Notes under the pieces: model-generated
The model's input: only the letters and a program-made list of their open reading frames with translations
Database searches by the model: none
What the model was told of the DNA's origin: nothing
Position numbers and translations under genes: made by a program
NCBI GenBank assembly: GCA_036377675.1
Contig: DASUXY010000034.1
Coordinates: 1-64,000 of the forward strand
DNA from: DASUXY01 sp036377675
GTDB taxonomy: Bacteria > Bacillota > Bacilli > Bacillales > Amphibacillaceae
Direction of reading: 5' to 3'
Length of the DNA stretch: 64,000 nt
Shown: positions 62,769-64,000 of the stretch, in pieces
Position numbering within the stretch: the stretch's first letter is position 1
Layout of the letters: each line of letters begins with the position of its first letter

Positions 62769-64000
62769 TTATAAACCACATTTTAATTGAGCGCCACAAC
62801 TTGTACACGTATTACAGCCGCCTATATCTTCTACGCTACCCTTTCGACAGACAGGACACGTATTACCGATTTCAGAACCGATCGTGACATCGGTATGTTC
62901 TAACGCTTGGATCGTGTCCATTAAGACGACGGTCGGTTTTTCATCATCAAATAACTCCGTCTGTTCGAACGAATTGTTTTCTTCTGCTTTTAACGTTAAC
63001 ACTTGTGAGTCCCGACTTCCGTCGACATAAACTGTACCGCCTTTTGCTCCACCTTTGTACAGTCGCTTGTACACATTTTCAACTTGTTCAACTGTATATC
63101 CTTTTGGTGCGTTTACCGTTTTCGAAATTGAACTATCAACCCAGCGTTGAATGACACACTGCGTATCGGCATGAGCTTCAGGTGATAAATCCATAGCTGT
63201 CACAAACCAATGAGGTAAGTTATTTTCATCTACTTCTGGATGATTGTCCAGATACTCCTGAACGATATCCGCCTTCACTTCAATAAATTTACCAAGTCGC
63301 CCACTTCGATAATAGGAAAAGGAAAAATAGGGTTCTAAACCTGTACTTACTCCTACCATCGTTCCTGTACTCCCCGTAGGTGCAACTGTTAGGAGGTGGG
63401 AGTTGCGAATGCCATGCGCCAAAATACCTTCTTTAATATCTTTTGGCATTTGTCGCATATATCCGGTTTGGATGAATGCTTCTCGTAAACGTTTCGTCTC
63501 CTCTTCAGTTTGCCCGACTAAAAATGGAAAGCTTCCTTTTTCCTTGGCGAGATCTATGGAAGCACGGTACGCAGTCGTTGCAATTGTTTCAAAAATTTCA
63601 TCAACGAGTTTGTTTCCTTCAGCTGAACCGTATTCCGTTTCACAGTAGATAAGTAAGTCATGTAAACCCATAACACCTAATCCGATGCGTCGTTCGCCTA
63701 ACGCTTGCTTCTTATTCTCCTCTAAAAAGTACGGCGTAGCATCAATAACATTATCCTGCATTTTCACTCCGATTTTCACGGTGTTTTTTAACTTTTCATA
63801 GTCAACCGTTTTCGTTTCCTTATCCGCCATCGCAGCTAGGTTCACAGCAGCTAAGTTACATACGGAATAAGGAGCTAGCGGTTGTTCGCCACATGGATTT
63901 GTAGCAACAACTTGATCACCATAACTTTTCGCATTTGTCATCTCATTCGCATTATCGATAAAGAATATTCCTGGTTCAGCCGAATACGTTGCACATATAT
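62769..64000 (-). CDS. nrdJ: vitamin B12-dependent (class II) ribonucleotide reductase, C-terminal part
   Basis: The 3' 410 codons of a large reductase; the frame runs open through the right edge (CATYSAEPGIFFIDNANEM before residue MTNAKS). Seen: substrate/catalytic NPCGEQPLAPYSVCNLA, the phosphate-binding PTGSTGTMVGVSTG, a linker, and a C-terminal zinc ribbon CPVCRKGS...CNTCTSCGAQLKCGL. This is the adenosylcobalamin-dependent NrdJ, which makes deoxyribonucleotides with or without oxygen. It implies a cobalamin supply. An intrinsic terminator follows. Confidence 0.93.
   Translation of the reverse strand, partial: ICATYSAEPGIFFIDNANEMTNAKSYGDQVVATNPCGEQPLAPYSVCNLAAVNLAAMADKETKTVDYEKLKNTVKIGVKMQDNVIDATPYFLEENKKQALGERRIGLGVMGLHDLLIYCETEYGSAEGNKLVDEIFETIATTAYRASIDLAKEKGSFPFLVGQTEEETKRLREAFIQTGYMRQMPKDIKEGILAHGIRNSHLLTVAPTGSTGTMVGVSTGLEPYFSFSYYRSGRLGKFIEVKADIVQEYLDNHPEVDENNLPHWFVTAMDLSPEAHADTQCVIQRWVDSSISKTVNAPKGYTVEQVENVYKRLYKGGAKGGTVYVDGSRDSQVLTLKAEENNSFEQTELFDDEKPTVVLMDTIQALEHTDVTIGSEIGNTCPVCRKGSVEDIGGCNTCTSCGAQLKCGL

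Overview
The window is a 64-kb stretch of chromosome from an AT-rich, endospore-forming Bacillota of the Bacillaceae type. The evidence is direct: it carries spoIIAA-spoIIAB-sigF, spoVA genes, dacF, spoIIM, spo0A, spoIVB and a complete spoIIIAA-AH operon. Gene order follows the Bacillus subtilis segment running from ribT/ppiB through spoVA, spoIIA, drm, xerD, fur, nudF, the yqj genes, bkd, spo0A, recN, ispA, folD, accBC, spoIIIA and efp to mntR. Almost everything is on the minus strand. The exceptions are a five- or six-gene plus-strand block at about 18.2-24.1 kb and a few small genes. No rRNA, tRNA, insertion sequence, prophage or CRISPR array was seen.

Layout. 0-3 kb: the tail of a YjcZ-like small sporulation protein, a stranded ribT, an M50-type membrane protease, ppiB and lysA. 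3-8.6 kb: a shortened spoVA operon (AA, AB, AF only), the spoIIA operon with a visible sigma-H promoter, and dacF. 8.7-18 kb: nucleoside salvage (drm-punA-pdp), xerD-yqzK, fur, spoIIM, endonuclease Q with nudF, and the LexA-boxed translesion polymerase polY2. 18.2-24.1 kb: an unrecognised two-gene unit with a membrane peptide, yqjP, a GDPD, namA, rnz and an aldehyde dehydrogenase. 24-31.5 kb: dinB, yqjE, yqjD, a fused B12-domain/epimerase protein, Prli42, yqjA and brxB. 31.7-38.5 kb: the branched-chain keto acid dehydrogenase operon bcd-lpdV-bkdAA-bkdAB-bkdB behind a sigma-54 promoter and a cre site, then yqzF. 38.5-46.4 kb: spo0A (sigma-H promoter overlapping a 0A box), spoIVB, recN, ahrC, tlyA, oapA, a roughly 590-nt structured RNA, and ispA. 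46.4-51.7 kb: xseB, xseA, folD, nusB, yqhY, accC, accB. 52.4-57.5 kb: spoIIIA operon. 57.7-64 kb: efp, yqhT, aroQ, yqhR, yqhP, yqhO, mntR and the 3' part of a class II ribonucleotide reductase.

The standout is 44.26-45.48 kb. A gene-free, highly structured region of about 590 nt lies on the minus strand between ispA and a four-helix membrane protein. It has its own extended -10 promoter and a terminal helix joining its two ends. Position, size and the partner protein fit the OLE RNA / OapA ribonucleoprotein system known from extremophilic Firmicutes. In this genome dxs, normally next door, is not in the cluster.

Several other gene losses relative to B. subtilis synteny are visible: ribDEAH beside ribT; spoVAC-AD-AEB-AEA from spoVA; ptb, buk and bkdR from bkd; yqhQ and yqhV near efp. 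The methylmalonyl-CoA epimerase is fused to a cobalamin-type domain whose axial histidine is replaced by asparagine.
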